Of a stretch of DNA of 64,000 bases, positions 8,779 through 18,255 are shown piece by piece. Each line of letters starts with the position of its first letter. Within the stretch, counting starts at the first letter, position 1. The notes under the pieces are model-generated. The model made no database searches and was not told the origin of the DNA. It was given only the letters and a program-made list of their open reading frames with translations. The translations under genes and the position numbers were made by a program. The stretch spans positions 124,001 to 188,000 of the forward strand of contig NVWU01000009.1 in the NCBI GenBank assembly GCA_002733765.1. Reading direction: 5' to 3'. Source of the DNA: Colwellia sp. GTDB lineage: Bacteria > Pseudomonadota > Gammaproteobacteria > Enterobacterales > Alteromonadaceae.

Positions 8779-11058
8779 ATGGACACAGTTAGATTAAGAA
8801 AACTCTTATCTCACCAACAAAATATATTATCTAAAATTGCATTAGGTACACCTTTGAATGATATTCTGAATGATATTTGTTTATCTATTGAAGAAATTAT
8901 TGATGATGAATCTACAAAATGTTCAATTTTATCGTTAAAGGGAAAACAACTTTTTCACTGTGCAGCACCAAATATCGATTATAAATACTGTCAGTTGATA
9001 AATGGGGTAAATATAGGTCCAAACGTAGGGTCATGTGGAACTGCAGCGTATCGAAAATCTCGCATCATTGTTGAAAACATAGAAACATCACCGTTATGGA
9101 AGGATTTTAAAAAAATAGCATTAGATTTTGGCTTTAAATCATGTTGGTCAACGCCCATTATTTCTACACAATCAACCGTGCTTGGTACATTTGCCATCTA
9201 TCATAGTTCACCTAAAGTCCCGTCAACTAGAGAGTTAGAGCTAATCGACTATTTTGTACACTTTTCTAGTATTGCATTAGAGAAAGATATTGATTCATGT
9301 AAAGTTAAACAACTCATTGTTGATTTACAGCAAAGCAATGAAAAATTTAAAGCTTTTACTAAAGTCATGCCTGATTTAGCCTTAATTTTAAGTGAGGATG
9401 GTGAATATACTGATATTTATGGTTCACCGGATGAATTGTTATATAACTCGCTAAATGCACTAATTAACAAAAATGTCAGTGACGTTCTACCTAAAAAAGA
9501 AGCACAGTCGATTATGGCCGTGATCAAAAAAACGTTAGCCACTAATGACATTCAGGTTTTTGAATATCAGCTTGAAGTTCAAAAAGGTAAAGTTACTTTC
9601 GAGGGCAGAACGGCTCCCATTGATCATTATCAACCAAGTAATCCATCTCAAAGACACGTTGTATGGATGGCTAGAGATATAACAACTCGAAAAAATGCAG
9701 AAAAAGAAGTAGAAAGGTTAGCTTTTTTTGACCCATTAACCAATCTCCCCAACAGGAGAATGCTTAATGAAAGGTTAGCTATGTGTGTAGAAAGAATAAA
9801 ACGCAGTCATAAAGCGGGTGCTTTATTATTTTTAGATTTAGATAACTTTAAAAGGATTAATGACTCCTTAGGGCATAGTGCTGGTGATGAACTTTTAGTT
9901 GAATTATCTAAAAGACTGAGTCGCGTTATAAGATCATCAGATACTTTAGCTAGGGTTGGGGGTGATGAATTCATTGTTTTATTAGAGTATGTTGGTGAGG
10001 ATAATGAACAAGCTAATATAGAAGCCAAAATAGTTGCACAAAAACTACTAAGTGTATTTCAAGAGAAGTTTGAGGTAGAGGGATTAGCATTTCAAGTCAG
10101 TTGCAGTATTGGTATTTGCTTAGTTGATAATAGGCATTCAGTAACCAATAATATATTGAAGTTTGCAGACACTGCAATGTACCGCTCTAAAATGAAAGGG
10201 GGTAATGGCTATAGTTTCTATGATCCTGAATTACAAACGTTACTAGAAAAGCAGGCTGAACTTGAAACTGATATTGTTAGAGCGATAGCTTGTGATGAAT
10301 TTTGTGCATATTTTCAACCTCAAATAAGTGCACAAGGAGCCGTTATTGGAGCGGAGGCTCTAATTCGATGGAACCATCCAAATAAAGGACTAATAGCGCC
10401 AAATGAATTTATATCCATTGCGGAACAGTATGGACTAATTCAAAAATTACAAAATATTGTACTACGAGATATCTGTATTTTGATTGAACAACTTAGTGCT
10501 GGAAATATTATGGATGAATTTTTTAGTGTTTCAATTAACATAAGTCAGTGTCAATTTAACTCATCTACGTTAAAAACTGAGTTACTTAACACCATGAATA
10601 ATTTCAATATCCAGCCATCACAAATAAAGTTAGAAATAACGGAATCTATGTTGTCAGCTGATATAGACAATACAATACAGCAAATAGAAGAGCTAAAAGA
10701 AATAGGATTTATATTTTCAATAGATGATTTTGGCACAGGCTATTCTTGCTTAACGCATTTAAGTGCTTTTCCTGTTAACGAATTAAAAATTGATAAAAGT
10801 TTTATTGATAAAGTTTTAGATGGCGGTAAGGGAGGTAGTATTGTTCAAACAATAATAAGTTTGGCAAAAAGCCTTAACATCTCAGTAGTGGCTGAAGGGG
10901 TTGAAGCATCAGAACAATTCGATATATTAAAAACCATGCACATTGACTCAATTCAAGGTTACTTCATTGCAAAACCAATGATTCAAAGTGATTATGTTAA
11001 GTGGCATAAAAACAATGTAGCGAGGTGCGGTTTAATTCATTTAGCTATCCTTAAATAA
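8779..11058 (+). CDS. GAF-PAS-GGDEF-EAL cyclic-di-GMP signalling protein
   Basis: A 759-aa cytoplasmic protein predicted to make and/or break cyclic di-GMP. Order: GAF sensor domain (about 15-165), PAS/PAC (about 190-305), GGDEF (about 310-475) and EAL (about 490-745). The GGDEF motif is intact (RVGGDEF, about residue 394) with an inhibitory I-site RSSD five residues before it. The EAL domain keeps the catalytic set: EALIRW, the KLEITES glutamate, DDFGTGYS, the ELKIDKSF lysine, AEGVE and QGYFIAKP. Both activities are therefore possible. No membrane helices are seen, so the input is cytoplasmic. It stands alone with a long upstream region. Confidence 0.93.
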   Translation: MDTVRLRKLLSHQQNILSKIALGTPLNDILNDICLSIEEIIDDESTKCSILSLKGKQLFHCAAPNIDYKYCQLINGVNIGPNVGSCGTAAYRKSRIIVENIETSPLWKDFKKIALDFGFKSCWSTPIISTQSTVLGTFAIYHSSPKVPSTRELELIDYFVHFSSIALEKDIDSCKVKQLIVDLQQSNEKFKAFTKVMPDLALILSEDGEYTDIYGSPDELLYNSLNALINKNVSDVLPKKEAQSIMAVIKKTLATNDIQVFEYQLEVQKGKVTFEGRTAPIDHYQPSNPSQRHVVWMARDITTRKNAEKEVERLAFFDPLTNLPNRRMLNERLAMCVERIKRSHKAGALLFLDLDNFKRINDSLGHSAGDELLVELSKRLSRVIRSSDTLARVGGDEFIVLLEYVGEDNEQANIEAKIVAQKLLSVFQEKFEVEGLAFQVSCSIGICLVDNRHSVTNNILKFADTAMYRSKMKGGNGYSFYDPELQTLLEKQAELETDIVRAIACDEFCAYFQPQISAQGAVIGAEALIRWNHPNKGLIAPNEFISIAEQYGLIQKLQNIVLRDICILIEQLSAGNIMDEFFSVSINISQCQFNSSTLKTELLNTMNNFNIQPSQIKLEITESMLSADIDNTIQQIEELKEIGFIFSIDDFGTGYSCLTHLSAFPVNELKIDKSFIDKVLDGGKGGSIVQTIISLAKSLNISVVAEGVEASEQFDILKTMHIDSIQGYFIAKPMIQSDYVKWHKNNVARCGLIHLAILK

Positions 11059-11127
11059 TACCAAGATGAAATGGCATCGTTAATTAGATGATATTATCAA
11101 AATCGGTTACCAGCTCAACTTTTACTC

Positions 11128-11148
11128 AACCATTTCAGCTAAATGGTT
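11128..11148. terminator. Hairpin between convergent genes
   Basis: AACCATTT and AAATGGTT form a perfect 8-bp stem with a 5-base loop between the convergent GGDEF/EAL and pdxH genes. It lacks a clear T tract on either strand, so its role as a terminator is tentative. Confidence 0.35.
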
Positions 11149-11162
11149 GGCGTTCACTTTTA

Positions 11163-11816
11163 TTATGGATGAAGCTTAAAGTTGTGCCAAGCATCATCTT
11201 TTTTCTCAAAACATATTCTGTCATGTAAACGGCTTGCGCGGCCTTGCCAAAATTCGATATTGGTGGGCTTTACACGCCAACCACCCCAAAACTCAGGGTG
11301 GGGTACTTCACCTTGTGCATACTTATCATTAAAATGCGTCATGCGCTCTTTTAGTTCATTGTCGTGTGTTAGTTTTTGGCTTTGTTTTGATGCCCAAGCG
11401 CCAACTTGGCTTCCTCTATCTCGACTATGAAAATAAGCCGCTGATTCTTGCGCTGTTACTTTTTCAACCGTGCCTTCTATGCGTATCTGCCTTTGTAGTA
11501 CATTCCAATGAAATAATAATGCTACTTTATTGTTTTCCTTTAATTCATGACTTTTTCGGCTACCGTAGTTAGTAAAAAATACAAAGCCTTGTTCGTCGAA
11601 ATTTTTTAGTAATACCATGCGGGAGCTTGGTTGGCCATCACCACTACAACTACTAACTGACATTGCTTCAGGTAATAAAATACCTGATTTACTAGCATCA
11701 TTAAACCACTGAGTAAAAAGTGCTAAAGGAGTAGAATCAGGGGTGATTTCGGGTAAGGGTAAAACGACTCCTTGCCCAAAGGTAAATAGGCATCGAAGTT
11801 TTTCTAATAAGGTCAT
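11163..11816 (-). CDS. pdxH: Pyridoxamine 5'-phosphate oxidase
   Basis: PdxH (217 aa) oxidises pyridoxine or pyridoxamine 5'-phosphate to pyridoxal 5'-phosphate with FMN and oxygen. Recognisable features are the N-terminal MSVSSCSGDGQPSSRMVLLK (FMN/substrate region), FFTNYGSRKSHEL, the FHW..LQRQIRIEG segment, SRDRGSQVGAWASKQS, and the C-terminal substrate-binding WGGWRVKPTNIEFWQGRASR followed by LHDRI. Length fits the family. It is convergent with the gene before it and probably monocistronic. The extreme C-terminus (FKLHP) matches the family's final motif loosely. Confidence 0.95.
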   Translation of the reverse strand: MTLLEKLRCLFTFGQGVVLPLPEITPDSTPLALFTQWFNDASKSGILLPEAMSVSSCSGDGQPSSRMVLLKNFDEQGFVFFTNYGSRKSHELKENNKVALLFHWNVLQRQIRIEGTVEKVTAQESAAYFHSRDRGSQVGAWASKQSQKLTHDNELKERMTHFNDKYAQGEVPHPEFWGGWRVKPTNIEFWQGRASRLHDRICFEKKDDAWHNFKLHP

Positions 11817-11921
11817 AAGTTAATTCAAAATAAAAGGGCGAATGCTAGTTAGTATTTTATCAGAGTTTACGAAAAAAAAACTAATCTAATCTTTATAATA
11901 TTGATTCTATTTACATCAATA

Positions 11922-12137
11922 TTACCAGTCATCTGAATCATCTAGTAATTCTTTTAACCTTTTTTTTTCCATTAAATCATCGATACGTTTTCTTGCGAGT
12001 AAGTTTCTTTGTGCTTGCTCTAGTGCTTGCTTATAGGCCAACTCTCTAGATTCAAACTCTATTTCTTGTTCAGTAGCTTCCTCGTTTTCCTCACTATCCT
12101 CGATGTTATCTAAAAAGTCATCATCATCATTTTCCAT
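11922..12137 (-). CDS. Small acidic protein, PA3496-like
   Basis: A 71-aa highly charged protein: an acidic first half (MENDDDDFLDNIEDSEENEE) then a basic/acidic helix with ARKRIDDLMEKKRLKELLDD. The latter resembles the small gammaproteobacterial PA3496 family (annotated elsewhere as putative envelope integrity protein), whose role is not established. No signal peptide or membrane segment is seen. It is divergent from tmcA across 149 bases. Confidence 0.6.
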   Translation of the reverse strand: MENDDDDFLDNIEDSEENEEATEQEIEFESRELAYKQALEQAQRNLLARKRIDDLMEKKRLKELLDDSDDW

Positions 12138-12286
12138 TAGCGTACTCTTAAAAAATGTCGGTAATAACTAACAACATAGGCAAGGAAGAAAATATTTTCA
12201 ATAAAACTTTATATTTTCTTTTATTGGTATAGCGAGTATTAAGGTAATATGGCTATATACATAATTAATTATTTGAATTAAGTTAT

Positions 12287-14470
12287 ATGCCAAATACTGG
12301 CTTTTCTAGATGGTTTTATCATTTTCATCAACAAGCAAAGGCGTTGTCTGAACGACGTTTGGTCGTGCTTGTTGGCGAAAATAAATGGGCACATTCCTTA
12401 TTGCAAACTATTCCTTCCTTTGGTCATAGTCGACAGGATACTGATGAAAAATCATGGTTGATTTATGGTGATAATGCGCTAATTAAAGCGAATGTTTCAT
12501 CACGACGTTTTCGAGACCGGCTTGGTACTGAGAGTGACTTTGTTGTTTTTACTCAGTCACCATTAACTGTTGATGCTTTTGCAGCTTTATCAGGTACGCT
12601 TGTTTCTGGAGGTATATTGTTTTTATTAATAAATGATATGACATTGGTTAAACAGAGCTACTTCTTTAAGCGCTTTTTTTCTTTAATTCAAGGCTATTCT
12701 GAGCATGTCATACTGGAGCAAGTGGCGCTTTTTTTCCCTCCGTTGAAGCCAATAAGCCAAGTGAGTGATGAGCGCGTAATTAATTCGATAAGTACCTTTA
12801 GATCCCAAGCATTAACTTATGGTTGTATTACTCAAGAACAAGTAAATGCAGTAGAGGCCATTATTAAGGTTGTCAAAGGGAAAAGTAAGCGACCGTTAGT
12901 GCTAACCGCTGATAGAGGAAGAGGTAAATCATCGGCGTTAGCTATTGCTTGTGCTCAGTTGTTAGCAGTAGCCAAAAATGATAATAAACTGCATATCATC
13001 ATTACAGCAGCGGAGTTAAATTCGGTACAAATTTTTTTCAGTCAATTAGCGGCAAGTTTACCGCAAGGTTATCAAGAAGAATACAAATTTACTGTGCTTA
13101 ATGGTTTTGTTGAGTTTGTTGCTGTTGATAAATTACTGAAATTACAACCTAAGGCTAGTTTGGTTTTAGTTGATGAAGCGGCAGCGATACCGGTTTATTT
13201 ACTTGAACAGTTATTATTTCATCACTCCCGCTTGGTTTTTGCTAGTACTATTCATGGTTATGAAGGTGCTGGACGGGGTTTTACTTTAAAATTTCAACAA
13301 ACTTTAGCTGCATCATTTCCACAATGGCGTAGCTTACATATAAATGAGCCCATTCGGTGGCGCTCGGGCGATCCACTAGAACAATTAGTGTTTGATGCTT
13401 GCTTATTAAATGCTGAATTACCGCCGTTATATAACCAGTTTCAATATATTAACCTTAATAAAAAAAGTGCTAATTTTGCGTTTATACATTTTACCACGGC
13501 AGAGTTAGTTGCCGATGAAAGCTTGCTTAGGCAAGTTTTTTCAGTACTGGTTACTGCGCACTATCAAACTAAACCGAGTGATGTACAGCTGTTATTGGAC
13601 AATAAACAGGTGCAGCTTGTTTGTTTGATGTCGGCTGATGAAGGGCCGCAGCAAGTTATTGCGGTCGCTTTATTGATGAATGAAGGTAAATACAATGGCC
13701 AGGGTATTACTGAGTCAGAATTAAACGCGGTTATTGCAGCAAAAAGTCGTTTAAGAAATAATTTTATTCCACAATCTTTACTGACACAATGCGGTGTTGA
13801 GCATGCATTTGATTATCATTATTTACGCGTGATGAGAATTGCTGTTCATCCGAAAGTTCAGCACCAAGGGTTAGGTTCATTGTTTTTAAAGGACATCGCT
13901 ATATTTGCAAAATCGCAAGGTGCTGATTTTTTAGCATCGAGTTTTGGTGCCACACAACCGTTACTTTCATTTTGGTTAACGGCAGACTTTAAGTTAGGAC
14001 GTATTGGTTTTAGTAAAGACAAAGCAAGTGGTGAACAGTCGGCATTAGTCATAAAATCGCTTTCTGAAAACGCTGAACGGGTACTTGCCACTATTAATAC
14101 TGAATTTTACCGATGTTTTGATTATTTATTAGTAGACGAATATAAAAACTTAACGCCAAATTTAGTGGCATTAATTCAACAGTATTGCCCGCAGTCTTCT
14201 TTAATGTTGTTGAGTTCACTTGATAATGCGAACGTTAAAGCATTTACTCACGGATACCGACAATACTCTAGTTGTGTTTTTAGTTTGCATTTATGGTTAA
14301 AACAACAACTATTTAGTCAACGTATTAATGATGATATGCGTTCTGTTTTGATCAGTAGAATTATGCAAAAACACAGTATTAGTGAGGTTTGTCGTACCTA
14401 CGGTTTTACCGGAAAAAAAGCACTGGAACAATACTTAAAAAGTGCAGTTTCAGCTCAAACTCAAGATTAA
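12287..14470 (+). CDS. tmcA: tRNA(Met) cytidine acetyltransferase TmcA
   Basis: TmcA (727 aa) acetylates the wobble cytidine (C34) of elongator tRNA-Met using acetyl-CoA and ATP/GTP, which prevents misreading of AUA codons. Domains in order: N-terminal DUF1726-type domain (about 1-170), RNA-helicase-like ATPase with Walker A TADRGRGKSSALAIA (near 207) and Walker B LVDEAAAIP (near 296), GNAT acetyltransferase with RVMRIAVHPKVQHQGLGS (near 515), and a C-terminal tRNA-binding domain. Its stop overlaps the stop region of the convergent small ORF by four bases. Confidence 0.94.
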   Translation: MPNTGFSRWFYHFHQQAKALSERRLVVLVGENKWAHSLLQTIPSFGHSRQDTDEKSWLIYGDNALIKANVSSRRFRDRLGTESDFVVFTQSPLTVDAFAALSGTLVSGGILFLLINDMTLVKQSYFFKRFFSLIQGYSEHVILEQVALFFPPLKPISQVSDERVINSISTFRSQALTYGCITQEQVNAVEAIIKVVKGKSKRPLVLTADRGRGKSSALAIACAQLLAVAKNDNKLHIIITAAELNSVQIFFSQLAASLPQGYQEEYKFTVLNGFVEFVAVDKLLKLQPKASLVLVDEAAAIPVYLLEQLLFHHSRLVFASTIHGYEGAGRGFTLKFQQTLAASFPQWRSLHINEPIRWRSGDPLEQLVFDACLLNAELPPLYNQFQYINLNKKSANFAFIHFTTAELVADESLLRQVFSVLVTAHYQTKPSDVQLLLDNKQVQLVCLMSADEGPQQVIAVALLMNEGKYNGQGITESELNAVIAAKSRLRNNFIPQSLLTQCGVEHAFDYHYLRVMRIAVHPKVQHQGLGSLFLKDIAIFAKSQGADFLASSFGATQPLLSFWLTADFKLGRIGFSKDKASGEQSALVIKSLSENAERVLATINTEFYRCFDYLLVDEYKNLTPNLVALIQQYCPQSSLMLLSSLDNANVKAFTHGYRQYSSCVFSLHLWLKQQLFSQRINDDMRSVLISRIMQKHSISEVCRTYGFTGKKALEQYLKSAVSAQTQD

Positions 14471-14682
14471 TTTCGACTTTGCCAGCGCCAATATTTTTGC
14501 ATTAATAGATAATCACAACGTTTTTCACCACAAAAGCTAATGTCATCGTGGTGTAATAGCCTACTTAAATAGTAGTTTATCGTTTTAGCTAAACCGCAAT
14601 TTGGATGATCTTTATACGTTATTATTAGTATGTTCAGCCAAGTTTCCAGTTGTAAAAATTCAGATGAAGATTTTAGGCACAT
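14467..14682 (-). CDS. Small conserved-looking protein, unknown function (second gene of Fur-box pair)
   Basis: A 71-aa ORF that I do not assign to a family. It has two cysteine-bearing stretches (HPNCGLAKTINYYLSRLL and SFCGEKRCDYLLMQKYW) and an aromatic C-terminus. It overlaps the end of the upstream small ORF by 10 bases, so it is likely translationally coupled. The cysteines, size and Fur box at 14991-15009 suggest a link with iron or haem metabolism, but that is inference. It is convergent with tmcA. Confidence 0.55.
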   Translation of the reverse strand: MCLKSSSEFLQLETWLNILIITYKDHPNCGLAKTINYYLSRLLHHDDISFCGEKRCDYLLMQKYWRWQSRN

Positions 14683-14876
14683 AAATGGCTTTCCTTATCA
14701 TCAGTACTGGTGGCTAATAGGGCTTGCCAAATTACTTGTTTCGCACTGGCATTTAGACATTTACAGTCTTCCCCGTGCAGCAAGCCTGATTTGAGTAGTT
14801 GTTTTAGCACATGGCTAGATAGTTCGACTTGAACTTTACTGGCAGCTATTTCTGTATTTAATGCAGGTGTCATCAT
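14673..14876 (-). CDS. Small protein with CKCLN motif, unknown function (Fur-box associated)
   Basis: About 67 aa. The ORF could start at 14882, but the AAGGA ribosome site is too close to that ATG; the ATG at 14876 has proper spacing (7 bases) and is chosen. The sequence is mostly helical with GLLHGEDCKCLNASAKQVIW and a second cysteine near the C-terminus; no membrane segment is seen. Its upstream region holds a strong Fur-box match about 115 bases away. It is the first gene of a two-gene unit with the following 71-aa ORF. Function unknown. Confidence 0.58.
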   Translation of the reverse strand: MMTPALNTEIAASKVQVELSSHVLKQLLKSGLLHGEDCKCLNASAKQVIWQALLATSTDDKESHLCA

Positions 14877-14990
14877 AATCATTTCCTTTTTATAATCGCT
14901 TACTCCAGCTCTACTAATTAAAAATATAGGACTCTAATCTTTAATTAGTAGAAGTATACGGTTCTAAAATAAACTAATAAACGATTAAAT

Positions 14991-15009
14991 GCAAATGATA
15001 ATCGTTATC
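14991..15009. promoter_or_regulatory. Fur box
   Basis: GCAAATGATAATCGTTATC matches the 19-bp Fur consensus GATAATGATAATCATTATC at 16 positions, and contains the dyad GATAA-TCG-TTATC. It lies in the 209-base divergent space between the small ORF pair (minus) and the ABC transporter (plus), about 77 bases before the latter's start, so it could repress either or both under iron-replete conditions. Confidence 0.75.
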
Positions 15010-15085
15010 GTTTGTAGAAATGTAATGTTATTTACCCTAAGTTCAGTACAATAAAGTTAGAATAAATTCATTGAGATATTAATGC

Positions 15086-15988
15086 ATGAATGTTGCTATT
15101 TGTGTGAAAAATTTAACGAAACAATATAAAGACGTCATTGCTGTTGATAATATTAGTTTTACCGTTGAACAAGGTCACTGTTTTGGTTTATTAGGGCCTA
15201 ATGGTGCAGGTAAAACGACCACGATAGAAATTATGGAAGGGATTATTTCTCAAACCTCGGGGCAGGTTATCTATAAAAGTAAAGAGTTTCAAGGTAAAAA
15301 AGTTGATGAAAATATTTCACAACAGATAGGTATTCAATTTCAACATACTGCTTTACAAGATTTCTTAACGGTTAAAGAAACTTTAAACTTATTTTCATCC
15401 TTTTATCAACATACGTTAGCGCAAGAACAGATCATTGAACTTTGTGATTTAACCGATTTTTTAAACCGTGATAATCGCTTACTTTCTGGTGGGCAGAGAC
15501 AGCGATTATTACTTGCCTTAGCGTTAATTAATGATCCTGATATTATTTTTCTAGATGAACCAACCACAGGGTTAGATCCCCATGCTAGGCGAAATTTTTG
15601 GCAGTTAATAAAGAATATTAAAGCACAAAATAAAACCATTATTTTAACCACTCATTATATGGATGAGGCGGAACAACTTTGTGATGATATTGTTATTATG
15701 GATCAAGGTAAAATTATTGAAAAAGGAACACCAGATCAATTATTAAATAAACATTTTAGTGACGTTTTTATTTATCTACCAGCAGAGCAAGTACCTTTAA
15801 CTTTAGTTGAGCAAAATCAATGGCAAAAACTTGCTGGGCGTATTGAAATTACTACCCGTGATGTTGAGCAAACCTTAACTTTATTAATGAACAATAAAGT
15901 GTCTTTAGCGGGATTACATGTGAAGTCAGCAAACCTTGATGATTTGTTTTTACACTTAACTGGGCACTCTCTTAGAGAATCAAAATGA
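15086..15988 (+). CDS. ABC-2 type exporter, ATP-binding protein
   Basis: A 300-aa ABC ATPase of the drug/lipid-exporter (DRA/CcmA-like) type. It has Walker A GPNGAGKTT near residue 36, the signature LSGGQRQR, Walker B IIFLDEPTTGLDP and the H-loop TTHYMDEAEQ. A C-terminal extension of about 80 residues follows the nucleotide-binding domain. The next gene encodes its permease and overlaps by four bases. Substrate unknown. The Fur box upstream allows iron control, but the AAATTCATTGAG region before the start shows no other operator. Confidence 0.9.
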   Translation: MNVAICVKNLTKQYKDVIAVDNISFTVEQGHCFGLLGPNGAGKTTTIEIMEGIISQTSGQVIYKSKEFQGKKVDENISQQIGIQFQHTALQDFLTVKETLNLFSSFYQHTLAQEQIIELCDLTDFLNRDNRLLSGGQRQRLLLALALINDPDIIFLDEPTTGLDPHARRNFWQLIKNIKAQNKTIILTTHYMDEAEQLCDDIVIMDQGKIIEKGTPDQLLNKHFSDVFIYLPAEQVPLTLVEQNQWQKLAGRIEITTRDVEQTLTLLMNNKVSLAGLHVKSANLDDLFLHLTGHSLRESK

Positions 15989-17007
15989 ATATAAAACGTT
16001 TTTTTGCTGTGTTTAAAGCGCGTAACATTGAATTTTTTCGTGATAAATCATCATTAGGTTGGAGCTTGTTTTTTCCGGTACTATTATTAGTGGGTTTCTC
16101 GGTTATTTTTTCTGGTGATGGTCGCTCTGCTTATAAAGTTGGTTGGGTGGAAGAAACAAAGGATATCCAAAGTACAGCACAACAAAACCCTTTTAAAGAC
16201 ACTCGGTTTATCGGTTTTATTCACTATAAAGATATTGATATTGCCAAAGATAAGCTTAATCATCATACCATCGACTTAGTCATTGCTAATCAAAGCAAAC
16301 GCTATTGGGTTAATGATGAATCTGCTAAAAGCTATTTAGTAGAAAAAATATTTAGTGACAAACTTGAAGGCTATACTCGTTTACAAATTAGTGGTAAAAA
16401 AATTCGCTATGTTGACTGGGTTCTGCCAGGTATATTAGGTATGAATATGATGTTCAGTTGCCTATTTGGGGTGGGCTATGTCATTGTGCGTTATAGGAAA
16501 AATTCCGTATTAAAACGTTTAAAAGCTACACCATTAACCGCTTTTGAGTTTGTTTCTGCGCAATTATTGTCACGTTTATTTATTGTGATGTTTACATCCA
16601 TTATTGTGTATAGCGGCTGTAATTTACTGTTTGATTTTTTTATGTTAGGTAGTTATTTTGATTTATTAATCATTGGCATGTTGGGGGCCTTTTGTTTAAT
16701 CAGTTTAGGATTGTTGGTGGCAAGTCGTAGTAAAAGTGAAGAATTAATAGGCGGCTTATTAAATGTAACATCATGGCCAATGATAATGCTTTCAGGGGTG
16801 TGGTTTAGTTTAGAGGGGGCGCCGCCAGCATTAAAAATGTTTGCTGAATTTTTGCCGTTAACACATCTAGTTGCAGGGGCAAGAGAAGTGATTACCGAAG
16901 GTGCTACTTTGGTTGATATCAGTTATCACGTAAACTGTTTATTACTGATGAGTACGGTATTTTTGTCTTTGGGAGCTTATTTTTTTAGTTGGAATACTGA
17001 GCGTTAA
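15985..17007 (+). CDS. ABC-2 type exporter, permease
   Basis: A 340-aa ABC-2 permease: an N-terminal membrane helix (about 24-44), a periplasmic domain (about 45-140), then five further helices in the C-terminal half with the ABC2_membrane motif region (YVDWVLPGILGMNMMFS and the later LPLTHLVAGAREVI). It pairs with the ATPase immediately upstream through the four-base ATGA overlap and forms a half-type exporter that would dimerise. Substrate unknown. Confidence 0.9.
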   Translation: MNIKRFFAVFKARNIEFFRDKSSLGWSLFFPVLLLVGFSVIFSGDGRSAYKVGWVEETKDIQSTAQQNPFKDTRFIGFIHYKDIDIAKDKLNHHTIDLVIANQSKRYWVNDESAKSYLVEKIFSDKLEGYTRLQISGKKIRYVDWVLPGILGMNMMFSCLFGVGYVIVRYRKNSVLKRLKATPLTAFEFVSAQLLSRLFIVMFTSIIVYSGCNLLFDFFMLGSYFDLLIIGMLGAFCLISLGLLVASRSKSEELIGGLLNVTSWPMIMLSGVWFSLEGAPPALKMFAEFLPLTHLVAGAREVITEGATLVDISYHVNCLLLMSTVFLSLGAYFFSWNTER

Positions 17008-17075
17008 TCGACAAAGGAGAGTAAATAAAATAGACTAGTGGTCATACCTTTATGTATTTTGTAGAGACAAATTTT

Positions 17076-18194
17076 ATGGCTGTTGTCATTAGTGGTACAG
17101 GATTATTTACCCCGTCAGAAAAAATTTCAAATGATGAGTTAGTTACTTGTTTTAATCGTTATGTAGATAAGTTTAATGGTGAAAATGAGCAAGCTATTAA
17201 TCAAGGTGAAGTAGCTGCATTATCGCATTCAAGTAGTGCTTTTATTGAAAAGGCGTCAGGCATTAAAAGTCGCTATGTGATGTCAAAAACTGATATTTTG
17301 AATGTTGATATAATGAAACCAACATTTGTAGAGAGGCCAAATGAAGCTTTGTCACTGCAGGCTGAAATTGGTGTTGCTGCGGCTAAACAAGCCATGGCTG
17401 CAGCTAATAAAACAGTTGATGATATAGATCTTATTATTGTTGCTTGTGCTTATACGCAGCGTTCATATCCAGCAATGGCGATTGAAATACAACAAGCGCT
17501 AGGCTGTGGTGGTTGGGGGTTTGATATGTTGGTTGCTTGCTCCGCTGCTACTTTTGGCATTATTAATGCCGCTAATGCCATTCGCAGTGGTAGTGCAAAA
17601 ACGGTCTTAGTGATTAACCCTGAAATATTATCTCCACAGATCAATTACCATGATAGAGATAGCCATTTTATTTTTGGTGATGTAGCTACCGCTTTAATTA
17701 TTGAAGATGAAGCAACAGCAACAGGCGAGCATGTTTTTAAAATTATTGCTGAGCAACCTATCACGAAATTTTCGAATAACATTCGCAGCAACATTGGCTA
17801 TATGAATCAATGTAGCCCAGAAACGGCTAATGATATTGATAAATACTTTATTCAGCAAGGGCGTAAAGTCTTTAAAGAAGTATTGCCTATGGTCTCTAAT
17901 TTAATTGCTAGTCAAATGAACAAAGTTAATTTACTTCCAGCAGATATTAAACGGCTTTATTTACATCAGGCTAATATCAATATGAATAATTTTATTGGTA
18001 AGAAGGTACTAGGTCGAGATCCGATCGCGGGTGAAGCGCCAATTATTCTAGATGAATATGCTAATACTAGCTCTGCTGGTTGCATTATTGCCTTACATAA
18101 ACATCATGATGGCTTAAATTCAGGTGATAAAGCTGTACTTTGTTCTTTTGGTGCGGGTTACTCAGCGTGTTGTCTTATTCTTGAGTATGTCTAG
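17076..18194 (+). CDS. FabH-like beta-ketoacyl-ACP synthase III
   Basis: A 372-aa ketosynthase III of the thiolase superfamily. The catalytic triad is present: Cys in MLVACSAATF (about 154), His in LYLHQANINM and Asn in EYANTSSAGC. KAS III enzymes condense an acyl-CoA starter with malonyl-ACP; this longer form with an inserted segment near residues 30-70 is seen in FabH2-type proteins of marine gammaproteobacteria. The frame is open from 17052, but the ATG at 17076 begins the family start MAVVISGTGLFTPSE. It follows the ABC exporter by 68 bases and may be cotranscribed. Confidence 0.85.
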   Translation: MAVVISGTGLFTPSEKISNDELVTCFNRYVDKFNGENEQAINQGEVAALSHSSSAFIEKASGIKSRYVMSKTDILNVDIMKPTFVERPNEALSLQAEIGVAAAKQAMAAANKTVDDIDLIIVACAYTQRSYPAMAIEIQQALGCGGWGFDMLVACSAATFGIINAANAIRSGSAKTVLVINPEILSPQINYHDRDSHFIFGDVATALIIEDEATATGEHVFKIIAEQPITKFSNNIRSNIGYMNQCSPETANDIDKYFIQQGRKVFKEVLPMVSNLIASQMNKVNLLPADIKRLYLHQANINMNNFIGKKVLGRDPIAGEAPIILDEYANTSSAGCIIALHKHHDGLNSGDKAVLCSFGAGYSACCLILEYV

Positions 18195-18210
18195 GCGTGT
18201 TAGCTGATAA

Positions 18211-18241
18211 GTAACGAGTACTAATTATTATTACTCGTTAC
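18211..18241. terminator. Bidirectional hairpin terminator
   Basis: GTAACGAGTA at 18211-18220 pairs perfectly with TACTCGTTAC at 18232-18241 over an 11-base loop, between the convergent ketosynthase and dacA genes. A/T-rich sequence follows on the plus strand. It could serve both genes. Confidence 0.6.
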
Positions 18242-18255
18242 CCAATTAAATTGTT

